The translations under genes were made by a program, and so were the position numbers. Shown here one piece after another: positions 1 through 8,679 of a stretch of DNA of 35,650 nt. The stretch spans positions 1 through 35,650 of the forward strand of contig JASHTH010000727.1 in assembly GCA_030040655.1 (NCBI GenBank), read 5' to 3'. Position 1 is the stretch's first letter, and each line of letters begins with the position of its first letter. This DNA is from Acidobacteriaceae bacterium (GTDB lineage Bacteria; Acidobacteriota; Terriglobia; Terriglobales; Acidobacteriaceae). Below the pieces are notes generated by a model. That model was not told the origin of the DNA and did no database searches. It saw nothing but the letters and a program-made list of their open reading frames with translations.

Positions 1-2
1 CC

Positions 3-65
3 CTTCAAGCGCTGTTGCTCGGCCTGGCCTATGACATCTACCGCTTCTGGCTGTCCCCCTGCTGA
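3..65 (+). CDS. C-terminal fragment of an unidentified protein (partial; ...LQALLLGLAYDIYRFWLSPC*)
   Basis: Frame 3 is open from the window edge to TGA at 63-65; hydrophobic tail. Too short to identify. Confidence 0.3.
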   Translation, partial: LQALLLGLAYDIYRFWLSPC

Positions 66-182
66 AAAACAAACAGAGAGGATGTCAACAGAGCCAAAGC
101 TTGCCTATTCGTCTTGAGCAATCCGGAATTCGTTTTTGCGCGATCCTTAGACTGTCTACCGATATGACAGAATGGTGCCGCC

Positions 183-1976
183 ATGAGAAAGCTCAGAATG
201 GTCTCGCTCGCGTTGCTCGTCTTGATTTCGGGAACTTGTGTTGCTCCCTCGCAGACCGAACCCGCCGTCTCCTACGGACACAAAGAGTACATCGAGTCCA
301 AAGCCACCGGAGAGAAGCGTCAGATCCTCGTCTCCATGCCGGATGTGCCTCAAGGAACCAAGGTACCCGTGCTGGTGGTTCTTGATGCCGAATTCACGTT
401 CCAGACGGCTACTACCCTCGTCAGGAATCTCACCGGCGCCGGCCGCTTGCCGGCGATGGCTGTGGTGGGTGTAACAAATACGAACCGGGGTCGCGACATG
501 AATCCCGGATTCCAAGGCGAAGAATTTGCCTCCGGCGATGCTGCGGCTCGCTTCCTCTCCTACATCTGCGACGAGTTGATGCCCTATCTCGAACAAAAAT
601 ATCCCATCAGCAAGTACAGGGCATTCGCCGGCATTTCGAACGGCGGCATATTCCTGACGTACGCCTTTGCTCAGCGGCCCGAGGCCTTCCAGGCGCATAT
701 CATCCTCAGCCCCGGGAGCGGAGACGAGGGGATGCTGCCTCTGTTTGCCAGGTCTCTTGCCCGCCCGGGTCTCGGGCCGCATTTCCTGTTTTTGAGTAAT
801 GGCGACGAAGAGGCAGATATCGTGCTTGGGGCGACCAGGCTCGCAAAAACGATCGAAGATACTGCGCCGCCTTCAGTGACGTACCGCTACGAGTACTTTC
901 CCGGCGAGACCCACATGTCCGTCCTGACGAAATCGCTGGATCGAGCTCTGGAACTGCTCGGGCAGCCCGACCCGGTCTGGCCAACTGGCCCCGCCATGTA
1001 TCTGACTGAAGCGCAACGGCGCGAGCGGGCATGGACGCGTCGGTTTGGGCCGCATTACGCCGCCGCCTTTCTCACGCAGCAGAAAGCGCCTCCTCCTGTT
1101 TCGGTCGCGCGCCCATTGCTCGATTGCCTTGCAGCCTCAGGCAGAGAGGGGCTGCCCGATTTCTGGTCCAGCGTGCCCGAGGAATACGCTCCCTACTTCC
1201 GCATCGACCCTGTCGATCTCAATAACCTGCTTGCCTGGCTGGAATCGCAAGGCCGAAGCGAAGATGCTGCCGCGCTTCGCAAACTTCCGGGATTTCCAGC
1301 AAACGCCAAAGCCGAGGTCCTGAATAACTACGGCTCGGAAGTTGATCTGAAAAAAGGCCTCGCCGCCCACATCGTTATGGACGGAGGTTTGCGCGATCTG
1401 GCCAACTCAGCCACGCAGTTCAAGATCCAGGGCGCCGTTCCAATCGCAGATCGGAACGGCAAGAAGGACGCAGCTTACAGCTTCGATGGCAAGAGCAATA
1501 TCAGCGTCACAGGGAATGCTGCCTTGCAGGTTGCCGGTTCCCTCACGGTCAGCACATGGATCCGCCCTCGTGTGCCCACAGCCTATGCCGCATGGGTATC
1601 TCAGCCACGCAGCGTTGGCTGGGGCTCCAAGTGGAGAGTGGGATTCGGCTCTTCACCCAACTCGCAATGGGGCCCCACAATCATGGCTACGCGCTGGTTC
1701 GACTACTGGAAGAATGGAGACGAGCTCTCTGCCGGCAAATGGGTGCACATCGTCGCCGTCTTCGATCAGACCCTTGCCACATTGAAGCTGTATCGCGATG
1801 GCAAACTGGCTAAGGAATTCTACGGAATCGCCCCGTGGGAGCCGAGCACTGGTCCTTTGTTGATTGGTCTTCAGAGAGACGAAGGCATCTCCTACATCGG
1901 CGATGTGGGGGAGATCCGGATCTACAACCGGACGTTGAATGCCGCTGAGGTGTCAGCCCTCTACAACTTACAGTAG
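183..1976 (+). CDS. Secreted esterase-like alpha/beta hydrolase with C-terminal LamG/concanavalin-like domain
   Basis: Signal-like N-terminus; esterase (Fes/IroE-like) features with GISNGG nucleophile elbow; C-terminal 'AYSFDGKSNISVTGNAALQVAGSLTVSTWIRP...GDVGEIRIYNRTLNAAEVSALYN' typical of LamG-type domains. Confidence 0.85.
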   Translation: MRKLRMVSLALLVLISGTCVAPSQTEPAVSYGHKEYIESKATGEKRQILVSMPDVPQGTKVPVLVVLDAEFTFQTATTLVRNLTGAGRLPAMAVVGVTNTNRGRDMNPGFQGEEFASGDAAARFLSYICDELMPYLEQKYPISKYRAFAGISNGGIFLTYAFAQRPEAFQAHIILSPGSGDEGMLPLFARSLARPGLGPHFLFLSNGDEEADIVLGATRLAKTIEDTAPPSVTYRYEYFPGETHMSVLTKSLDRALELLGQPDPVWPTGPAMYLTEAQRRERAWTRRFGPHYAAAFLTQQKAPPPVSVARPLLDCLAASGREGLPDFWSSVPEEYAPYFRIDPVDLNNLLAWLESQGRSEDAAALRKLPGFPANAKAEVLNNYGSEVDLKKGLAAHIVMDGGLRDLANSATQFKIQGAVPIADRNGKKDAAYSFDGKSNISVTGNAALQVAGSLTVSTWIRPRVPTAYAAWVSQPRSVGWGSKWRVGFGSSPNSQWGPTIMATRWFDYWKNGDELSAGKWVHIVAVFDQTLATLKLYRDGKLAKEFYGIAPWEPSTGPLLIGLQRDEGISYIGDVGEIRIYNRTLNAAEVSALYNLQ

Positions 1977-2169
1977 TTTTCATGCACAATCAATTTGGTC
2001 AGCTTTTCTTGGGGAGGTAACGTCAATCTGGCGCCGCGATGATCGCGCGGCACGCTGCGCAAACGGGCAACTTTCCAATAAAGGACTGTCGCGATCTGGG
2101 TCACGGCAGATACAGTAGTTGCACTTCTCAGAATCCGCACTCGGCAAATGGAAGTTGGAGGGAACACAA

Positions 2170-2694
2170 ATGGTCACCATTAACGTCAATGGCGCCCGGC
2201 GGGAGGTCCAAGCCCCAGGCGATACGCCTCTCCTGTATGTGTTGCGCAACGATCTTCTACTTACTGGTCCCCAGTTCGGATGCGGCTTGGCGCAGTGCGG
2301 AGCCTGTTCCGTTCTGATCGACGGCAAGGAAGTGCGATCCTGCATCACTGCTCTCTCGGACGTCGGCACCGACCAGGAAATCACTACGCTGGAGGGCCTG
2401 CCTGGCCGGTGGGCAAAGCAAAAAGGCCTGTCGCAAGAAGAAGCGAAGAACACGCTTCACCCTGTCCAGCACGCCTGGATCGAGGAGCAGACTCCTCAGT
2501 GCGGATTTTGCCAGAACGGAATGATGATCAAGGCGACGGAGTTGTTGGAAAGCAACTCCAATCCAACACCGGAGCAAATCAAAGCCGCGTACACCACATC
2601 CGGCATATCCCCGATTCTTTGCCGCTGCGGAACATATAAAGCGGTCATGGAATCCGTGCAGCGTGCAGCCGCGATCATGGCGAAAGGAAGGTAA
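2170..2694 (+). CDS. (2Fe-2S)-binding subunit of xanthine dehydrogenase/isoquinoline 1-oxidoreductase family
   Basis: Cys motifs 'GCGLAQCGACSVLIDG' and 'PQCGFCQNGMM...CRCGTY'. ATG at 2170 preceded by GGAGG is preferred over the ORF-track start 2119. Confidence 0.92.
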   Translation: MVTINVNGARREVQAPGDTPLLYVLRNDLLLTGPQFGCGLAQCGACSVLIDGKEVRSCITALSDVGTDQEITTLEGLPGRWAKQKGLSQEEAKNTLHPVQHAWIEEQTPQCGFCQNGMMIKATELLESNSNPTPEQIKAAYTTSGISPILCRCGTYKAVMESVQRAAAIMAKGR

Positions 2695-2697
2695 GCG

Positions 2698-5052
2698 ATG
2701 GCGACCAGAAGCACCAACTCGATCGATGTATTTGGCGCGACCCTCACCCGGCGCCAGTTCGTGAAGACAAGTGGCATCCTGGCCGTGGGCGTTAGCGTGG
2801 TTGGCACGTCGCCGCTCCGGGGAGATACGCCGAAGGGCACGGTCGCAAAGAATTCGCTCGACCCGTCCCTCGCCAGTTCCTGGCTCGAAATCCATCCGAA
2901 TGGTACAGTGACGATTCGCACCGGTAAGAACGATTTCGGCCAGGGCTCGGTCTACACCGCCTACCGCCAGATCGTAGCCGAAGAGCTGTCTGTGCCTTTC
3001 GAGGCCATCACGACCGTAGTGACCGGATCGACTGATCAGACCCCAGACGGCGGAGGCTCCTTCGGGTTCCTGAATGACGGCACGCCGAATCTTCGCAAGG
3101 TGGCTGCTTATACCTACCAGGCACTGCTCGATCTCGCAGCGACAAAGCTGGGAGTGCCAAAGGACAAGCTTACGGTCAAGGACGGCGTCGCATCGGGTGG
3201 AGGCAAGGACATTTCCTACGGCGACCTCATCAAGGGCCAGCAGTTGAGCCTGACCATTCCGGTGAAGGGCGATCTCACGAACATCATCGGCCTCACGGTA
3301 GACGGAAACCCCCCGATGAAGCCCGTGAGCGAGTACACAGTCATCGGCAAGTCGTTCCCGAGTTCAGCCATTCGAGAGAAGGTGTCTGCCAAGGCGAATT
3401 GGGCGACGGACGTGCGTCTGCCCGGAATGCTTCACGGGCGCATCGTGCATCCCAAAACACTGGGATCTACGCTCATCTCCGCCGGCAAACTCGACAAGGT
3501 GAAATTTCCCAGCGCACAAGTCATCGTGAAGCAAAATCTCGTCGGCGTCGTCGCGCCTACCGAATGGGAGGCCATCCAGGCCGCCCAGCAAGTCGCCGCT
3601 GAAACAAAGTGGACCGATTGGAAGGGCCTTCCCGGCACCGCCAAACTCTACCAGTATCTGAAAAAGGAATCGGACTGGACATCGACCCCGGTGATGAAGA
3701 GCGGCGCTACCAAGGGCGATACAGCGGCCGCGCTCGCATCGGCAAAGAAGAAGCTCTCCGCTACTTATCAGTTGTCGTACATGAAACATGCGCCGATTGG
3801 TCCAACCATGGCAATTGGCGATGTGCAAGCGGACGGCATGGTGCACATCCACACGCACAATCAGAATCCGCAGGAACTGCGCGGCGAGATTGCGAAGATG
3901 CTTGGCACAACGATCGACAAGGTGGTCGTTCACATTTATCCAGGGCCTGGACACTACGGCAGGTCGAACGGCGGAAACGCGGGAGCGGAAGACGAGGCAG
4001 TAATTCTGTCGCAGGCTGTGGGCAAGCCGGTGCGTGTGCAATGGATGCGTGCCGACGACATCCAGTGGTCCACACAATCTCCAGCATCCTTCTCCGACGT
4101 GGAACTCGCGGTCGACGATCAGGGTAAGCTTGCGGCATTCCAGATCGATCACTATATGCCGGCGATGCAGGACGACCGGCTCGTTGGCGCCGTGCTGGCA
4201 GGTCTGCCCACCACGCCGGCTCCCGACGTCCGCGGCGACTTCGTCACCTCAACGGTGAACAACATATCCGATGAGTGGCTCTATGCTCAGGCCCCAAACG
4301 TAATCGAGCGTGGGCATGGCACGTTCCAGGTCGGCCAGAAGGCGTCGCCGATTGCGGTAGGCCTGCGCGATCACAGCATGCGAACGCCGGTGCAATTCCA
4401 GCAGAACTATCCGCGAGAACTCGCGATCAGTGAAGCAGCAGTTCTGGCAGGTGCGGACGCAATCCAGTTCCGTATCGACAACCTGAAAGAAGAACGCGCA
4501 ATCGGCGTACTCAAAACAGTGCGTGAGTCTTCGGGTTGGGACGTGCGGCCTTCACCCAAGCCGGGTGTGGCGACAACTGGAAAAGAGCCTGTCCGCGGAC
4601 GCGGCGTATCGCTTATGTTGCGCGATGGAACTTACTGGGCCTGCGTCTGCCACATTGCCGTCACTCCCGACACTGGCGTTATCAAGGTTGAGAAATGCAC
4701 GTTTGCGGTTGACCCGGGAGTGATTATCAATCCAACACACCTCAAGCGCCATGTCGAAGGCGGCGCGATGATGGGAATCAGTATGGCGCTCCTCGAAGAG
4801 GTGACGATCGACGAAAGCGGCGTCACCCAAGACGACTGGAACAGCTATCCGATCCTAACCATGGCGGATATCCCGGAGATCAAGGTTGAATTGATCCCCA
4901 ATCCGAAGGTGGGCAAATACGGCGGAGGCTCAGAAGCAGCGAATGCGCTGGCTGCACCGGCAATCGCGGCGGCGTTTTACGATGCCACCGGAAAAGCGAT
5001 CAGGAGGCTTCCGATGAAGCCTGCTTATGTGCTTGAAGCTTTGAAGGCATAG
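2698..5052 (+). CDS. Molybdopterin-binding subunit, xanthine dehydrogenase family (IorB-like), with TAT-like leader
   Basis: 'TRRQFVKTSGILAVGVSVVG' leader; moco-binding features 'GPGHYGRSNGGNAGAEDEAV', 'RDHSMRTP', 'GGSEAANALAAPAIAAAFYDATG'; starts 3 nt after the 2Fe-2S subunit stop. Confidence 0.92.
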   Translation: MATRSTNSIDVFGATLTRRQFVKTSGILAVGVSVVGTSPLRGDTPKGTVAKNSLDPSLASSWLEIHPNGTVTIRTGKNDFGQGSVYTAYRQIVAEELSVPFEAITTVVTGSTDQTPDGGGSFGFLNDGTPNLRKVAAYTYQALLDLAATKLGVPKDKLTVKDGVASGGGKDISYGDLIKGQQLSLTIPVKGDLTNIIGLTVDGNPPMKPVSEYTVIGKSFPSSAIREKVSAKANWATDVRLPGMLHGRIVHPKTLGSTLISAGKLDKVKFPSAQVIVKQNLVGVVAPTEWEAIQAAQQVAAETKWTDWKGLPGTAKLYQYLKKESDWTSTPVMKSGATKGDTAAALASAKKKLSATYQLSYMKHAPIGPTMAIGDVQADGMVHIHTHNQNPQELRGEIAKMLGTTIDKVVVHIYPGPGHYGRSNGGNAGAEDEAVILSQAVGKPVRVQWMRADDIQWSTQSPASFSDVELAVDDQGKLAAFQIDHYMPAMQDDRLVGAVLAGLPTTPAPDVRGDFVTSTVNNISDEWLYAQAPNVIERGHGTFQVGQKASPIAVGLRDHSMRTPVQFQQNYPRELAISEAAVLAGADAIQFRIDNLKEERAIGVLKTVRESSGWDVRPSPKPGVATTGKEPVRGRGVSLMLRDGTYWACVCHIAVTPDTGVIKVEKCTFAVDPGVIINPTHLKRHVEGGAMMGISMALLEEVTIDESGVTQDDWNSYPILTMADIPEIKVELIPNPKVGKYGGGSEAANALAAPAIAAAFYDATGKAIRRLPMKPAYVLEALKA

Positions 5053-5099
5053 CGGTGCCAATCGATTCGCACCCTTCTCCTCGTCGATCGAGAACAAAT

Positions 5100-5420
5100 T
5101 ACAGGCGAGCATCTTTGACTCGTTGTGACTGCTTCGACGAGCAGCCTACATATCTTTCGCAGCGGATTCGTATCGAAAAGCGTGCAACTGGCCTTTGGCC
5201 AGACAGGATGCGAAGGAACGCGAGCCGCGCGATGATTGCAGGTGTCGGTCGAGTGACAGCTACAGCCCGCGCCGACATTGGTGCTTTTGAGAGCCCGTCG
5301 AAAAGCGTGGGTCCGGGGTTGCGTACAGATGTGTGATGACGACCGTCTTCGGGCGGCGATCTCGATTGGGAGTTTGCTCTGCATTCGTGCCCTGGGCACT
5401 CGGCCGGCACGGAGGTCCTT
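5100..5420 (+). ncRNA. Candidate IS110 bridge RNA / left-end noncoding region
   Basis: Noncoding DNA immediately 5' of an IS110 transposase, where IS110-group elements encode bridge RNA; contains short hairpins (CTGGCC-TTT-GGCCAG at 5188-5202; CCGTC-TTCG-GGCGG in ~5340-5360; GTGCC-CT-GGCAC near 5390). Boundaries not determined. Confidence 0.35.
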
Positions 5421-6779
5421 ATGGCTAAGCAGAGTCAGCGAAGGTGCGATCAGTTGCCGGTCCTGCATCCTGATGCTGCCGGCATCGATGTGGGTGCGAG
5501 CGAGTTGTTCGTCGCCGTGGGCGCCGACCGCGACCCGCAGCCGGTTCGCAGGTTTCCCACTTTTACGCAAGATCTACATGCGCTTGCCGATTGGCTGCAA
5601 CGGTGCGGAGTGCGATCCGTCGCGATGGAGTCGACCAGCGTTTACTGGATTCCGATCTATCAGATTCTGGAGGCTCGCGGCCTCGAAGTCTGCCTGGTCA
5701 ACGCACAGCATGTGAAGAACGTGCCAGGACGTAAAACGGACGTCTCCGAATGTCAGTGGCTTCAGTATCTGCACTCAGTCGGATTGCTGCGTGCCAGCTT
5801 CCGCCCGCCGGGCGCGATCTGCGCTGTCCGTGCTCTCTGGCGGCATCGCGGCAGCCTGGTCCAGATGGCGGCTGAGCACATCATGCATATCCAGAAGGCG
5901 CTAGATCAGATGAACCTGCAGGTCCACCGCGTGCTGACCGAGATTACCGGTCTGAGCGGGTTGCGTATTCTCGATTCGATTCTTGCCGGCGAGCGCGATC
6001 CAGTCACTCTCGCTCGACTTTGCCATAAGCGAGTGAAGAGCAGCGAGAGCACGGTGGCTAAGTCGCTTGAAGGCGATTATCGGCCAGAGCACATCTTCGC
6101 GCTGCGGCAGTCACTGGCAGCCTATCGCTACTATCAGCAGTTGGTGTTGGAAACAGATCAGGAGATTCAGCGCCAGATGGTCGAACTGGATGCCGCGGAC
6201 AACGCCCTGGCCAAGATGCCGAAGCGAACTAAGCGCTTGCCATATCAACGACAGGGGCACGAGCCGCGAGTGTTCGACCTTCGCCGCGAACTCTATCGGA
6301 TCTTCGGAGTGGACCTGACAAACGTGCCAGGCATCAGTGCGATGACTTCCCAAACCATCCTTTGCGAGGTCGGCATGGATGTTTCCCGCTTCCGTAATGC
6401 ATCCGCATTTGCCTCCTGGCTGGGCCTGTGCCCGGAAAAGAAGATCAGCGGCGGAAAAGTGCTCTTCACAAAGAGCCGACGAGTCCGAAGCCGGGTTGCC
6501 ATCGCACTCCGTCTGGCGGCGCGTTCTTTACATCATGCCAAAGACTACATGGGAGAGTTCTTCCGCAGGATCTGCCGCAAGCTCGGAAAGCCCCAAGCCA
6601 TTACAGCTACAGCTCACAAGCTTGCCCGAATCGTCTATCACCTGCTCAGCACACGAGAGGCATATGACGAATCCGTGTTTCACAAGTGCGAAGAGGAGGC
6701 GTTGAAGCGTGCCGAGATGCGACTGCGCAGGCAGGCCGCACACCTTGGATTCCGGATCATTCCGGCAGAAGAAGGTTGA
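5421..6779 (+). mobile_element. IS110-family transposase (bridge recombinase-type), apparently full-length
   Basis: N-terminal RuvC-like 'GIDVGASELFVAVG', 'VAMESTSVYW', 'GRKTDVSECQW'; C-terminal Transposase_20-like 'LTNVPGISAMTSQTILCEVGMDVSRFRNASAFASWLGLCPEKKISGGKVL'. Confidence 0.95.
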
Positions 6780-6955
6780 TTGTTCCTTGGGAGTCGGCTT
6801 TGCGCCAGCATTCCGAAAACAGGCGCCGAGCTGCGAAGGCGAGGTTGGCAATCGGAGGCTTACGGTCTTGGAACCCTGATCTTGTCGGCACACACACCGG
6901 AGTAATCCTTGAAGAGCCGCGCTTGAGGCGCTATGAAGTACACTGCGGTGATTGA

Positions 6956-7300
6956 ATGGCGCGAAAGAACAAGTCGACTTCAGAAAGAGACCAGTCTGCG
7001 GCTAGGGTAATGGAACGCTGGGTGGCATTCCAAGAGAGCCTTTCTTCGGACAAGCAGAGATACCCCATCCAACAGTTTCAGGCCTTTTGGGCGTCCGCAA
7101 GGCAGTATGCCGAATTGACACGTTCAGATCCCTTGATTCACAGAGACGTCGCCGAGGCGGTGAAGGGTTTACTCGATTTTCTGAAGTTGGAGCGAAAGCG
7201 CGTTCCCGGAGACGTGCTCCGAGATGCCGACCGCCTGGAGTGCATCCTCTTTGGTGGCTATGACCCACACTTCGAAGGCGACGAGCCTCCCGAGTTGTGA
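6956..7300 (+). CDS. Hypothetical protein (114 aa)
   Basis: ATG ORF with plausible composition, directly downstream of IS110 transposase; no recognised domain. Confidence 0.55.
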   Translation: MARKNKSTSERDQSAARVMERWVAFQESLSSDKQRYPIQQFQAFWASARQYAELTRSDPLIHRDVAEAVKGLLDFLKLERKRVPGDVLRDADRLECILFGGYDPHFEGDEPPEL

Positions 7301-8108
7301 ATATGCGCAGCACGAGAACACAACCTCGACAGTGGCCAGCATAAATGATCAATTGCCGCCAGCGGTCGAGAAATTGGTCCAACCACAGGATACAGTCCGC
7401 CCTGGGCAGCAAAGCATGTTTCGGTCGGCCTGAGATCACGGCTCAACTTCCTCGGGAGAGTCAAGTTGCCGTACAACGGCCTAGCCACCAAACTAACTCC
7501 CGGCGACCGAGAAGTTTCTGCAGCTGAGTTGCTTGCGCGTATCTCGCACTACACCACACCGGCCCTGCGGGTCGCCGCGGGCAACTCAGCCCTCTGGTGA
7601 AAAACCAGGGGCACTACTTGGCCGCTGAGAGGGGGATCTGGGGAAGCAACTCAATGACTTACCGCGAGGGAGTCCACTGGGAAACGACAAGCTGTAGTCG
7701 AAATTGAAGTTGCGAAAGCCTCCGACTTCAACCGAGAGCAACAGTCCTCTACAGAAAGCAACAAGGTTCAATAGGGGGAGCACCTGGTCCCGAACCAGAT
7801 CACTCGCAAATCGGCCTTATCTATGAAATCAACAACTTCCAAGTCCTTTGGAATCAAAGCACTTGTTGAAACTTGTAGTTTCCGCTACATCTCGGTGGCT
7901 TTGCCAGCTACAATTTCGACACATTTCAGGTGGTTAAACTCCTCCATTGAGACAGTTGCCGCTGCTACACTGGCAGCGGTTTTTGGTGCCGAACCCCCCT
8001 GGTGAGATAGAACGAGGCTCGCACAGGTTGCGACAATGCTCCTTTGTGCCGATCATTCGATGGGCGTTGGGAGCAGGGCAACTCCCGGAAAGACAATAGC
8101 ACAAGGGT

Positions 8109-8210
8109 CTACTTCGCCGCTGCCTTCTTTTGTTTCGCCCATCTCGCCTTCACAGCCGCTACAATCCTGGCTCGGCCCTCCGGTGTCAACCTCGGTGTCT
8201 TCTTGCCTGT
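8109..8210 (-). pseudogene. Remnant encoding a basic C-terminal tail (TGKKTPRLTPEGRARIVAAVKARWAKQKKAAAK*)
   Basis: Minus-strand frame with coherent basic helix motif ending in TAG at 8109-8111; frame closed upstream by TGA at 8211-8213, no start codon in keeping with an intact gene. Confidence 0.4.
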
Positions 8211-8537
8211 TCACCCGTCAAGTCTCGAAGCACATCGAATGCCGCCCGAATCGGCCTGAGCAAGCTCATCGATCCAATTATCAATTCCGGCTTTTGACAA
8301 CCGTCACGCCACTCGGCCGAAACGGCCTGTATTTTCAAGACATACAGAATTTTTGCGGAGCACAGGAGTAAGTTTCCGAACAATGGGCGACCAGCTCGGA
8401 ACGTGGGCCTGCGCGCCCCTGAAAGTTAGGTGCAAAATCTACGGGTGGAGAATGCGTCGTGATCGCCCTAACGATTGCGATTTAACGCATCATCAAGTTT
8501 TTGACATAACAGTCGCCGTCATTCTGAGCGAACGGGG

Positions 8538-8598
8538 CCCCAAACGCTTTTCGGGGTCCCCAAAGAGCGGTCTTTGCTCTTTGGGGTGGAGTTTGGGG
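8538..8598. repeat. Nested inverted-repeat structure, possible terminator/REP-like element
   Basis: Outer CCCCAAAC (8538-8545)/GTTTGGGG (8591-8598) and inner 11-bp perfect stem CCCCAAAGAGC (8558-8568)/GCTCTTTGGGG (8576-8586); lies downstream of the minus-strand gene ending at 8680. Confidence 0.6.
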
Positions 8599-8679
8599 GT
8601 GGTGAGCGAAAAATCTGCGTTTGCTTTTTCGTTTTTTATGATAATTCGCTTAAGGCGTCCGGCTCGATTCTCCGTCTGC

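Noticed and set aside
3364-4152. 262-aa minus-strand ORF
   Set aside because: Antisense to the molybdopterin subunit; His/Arg/Cys-rich shadow translation.
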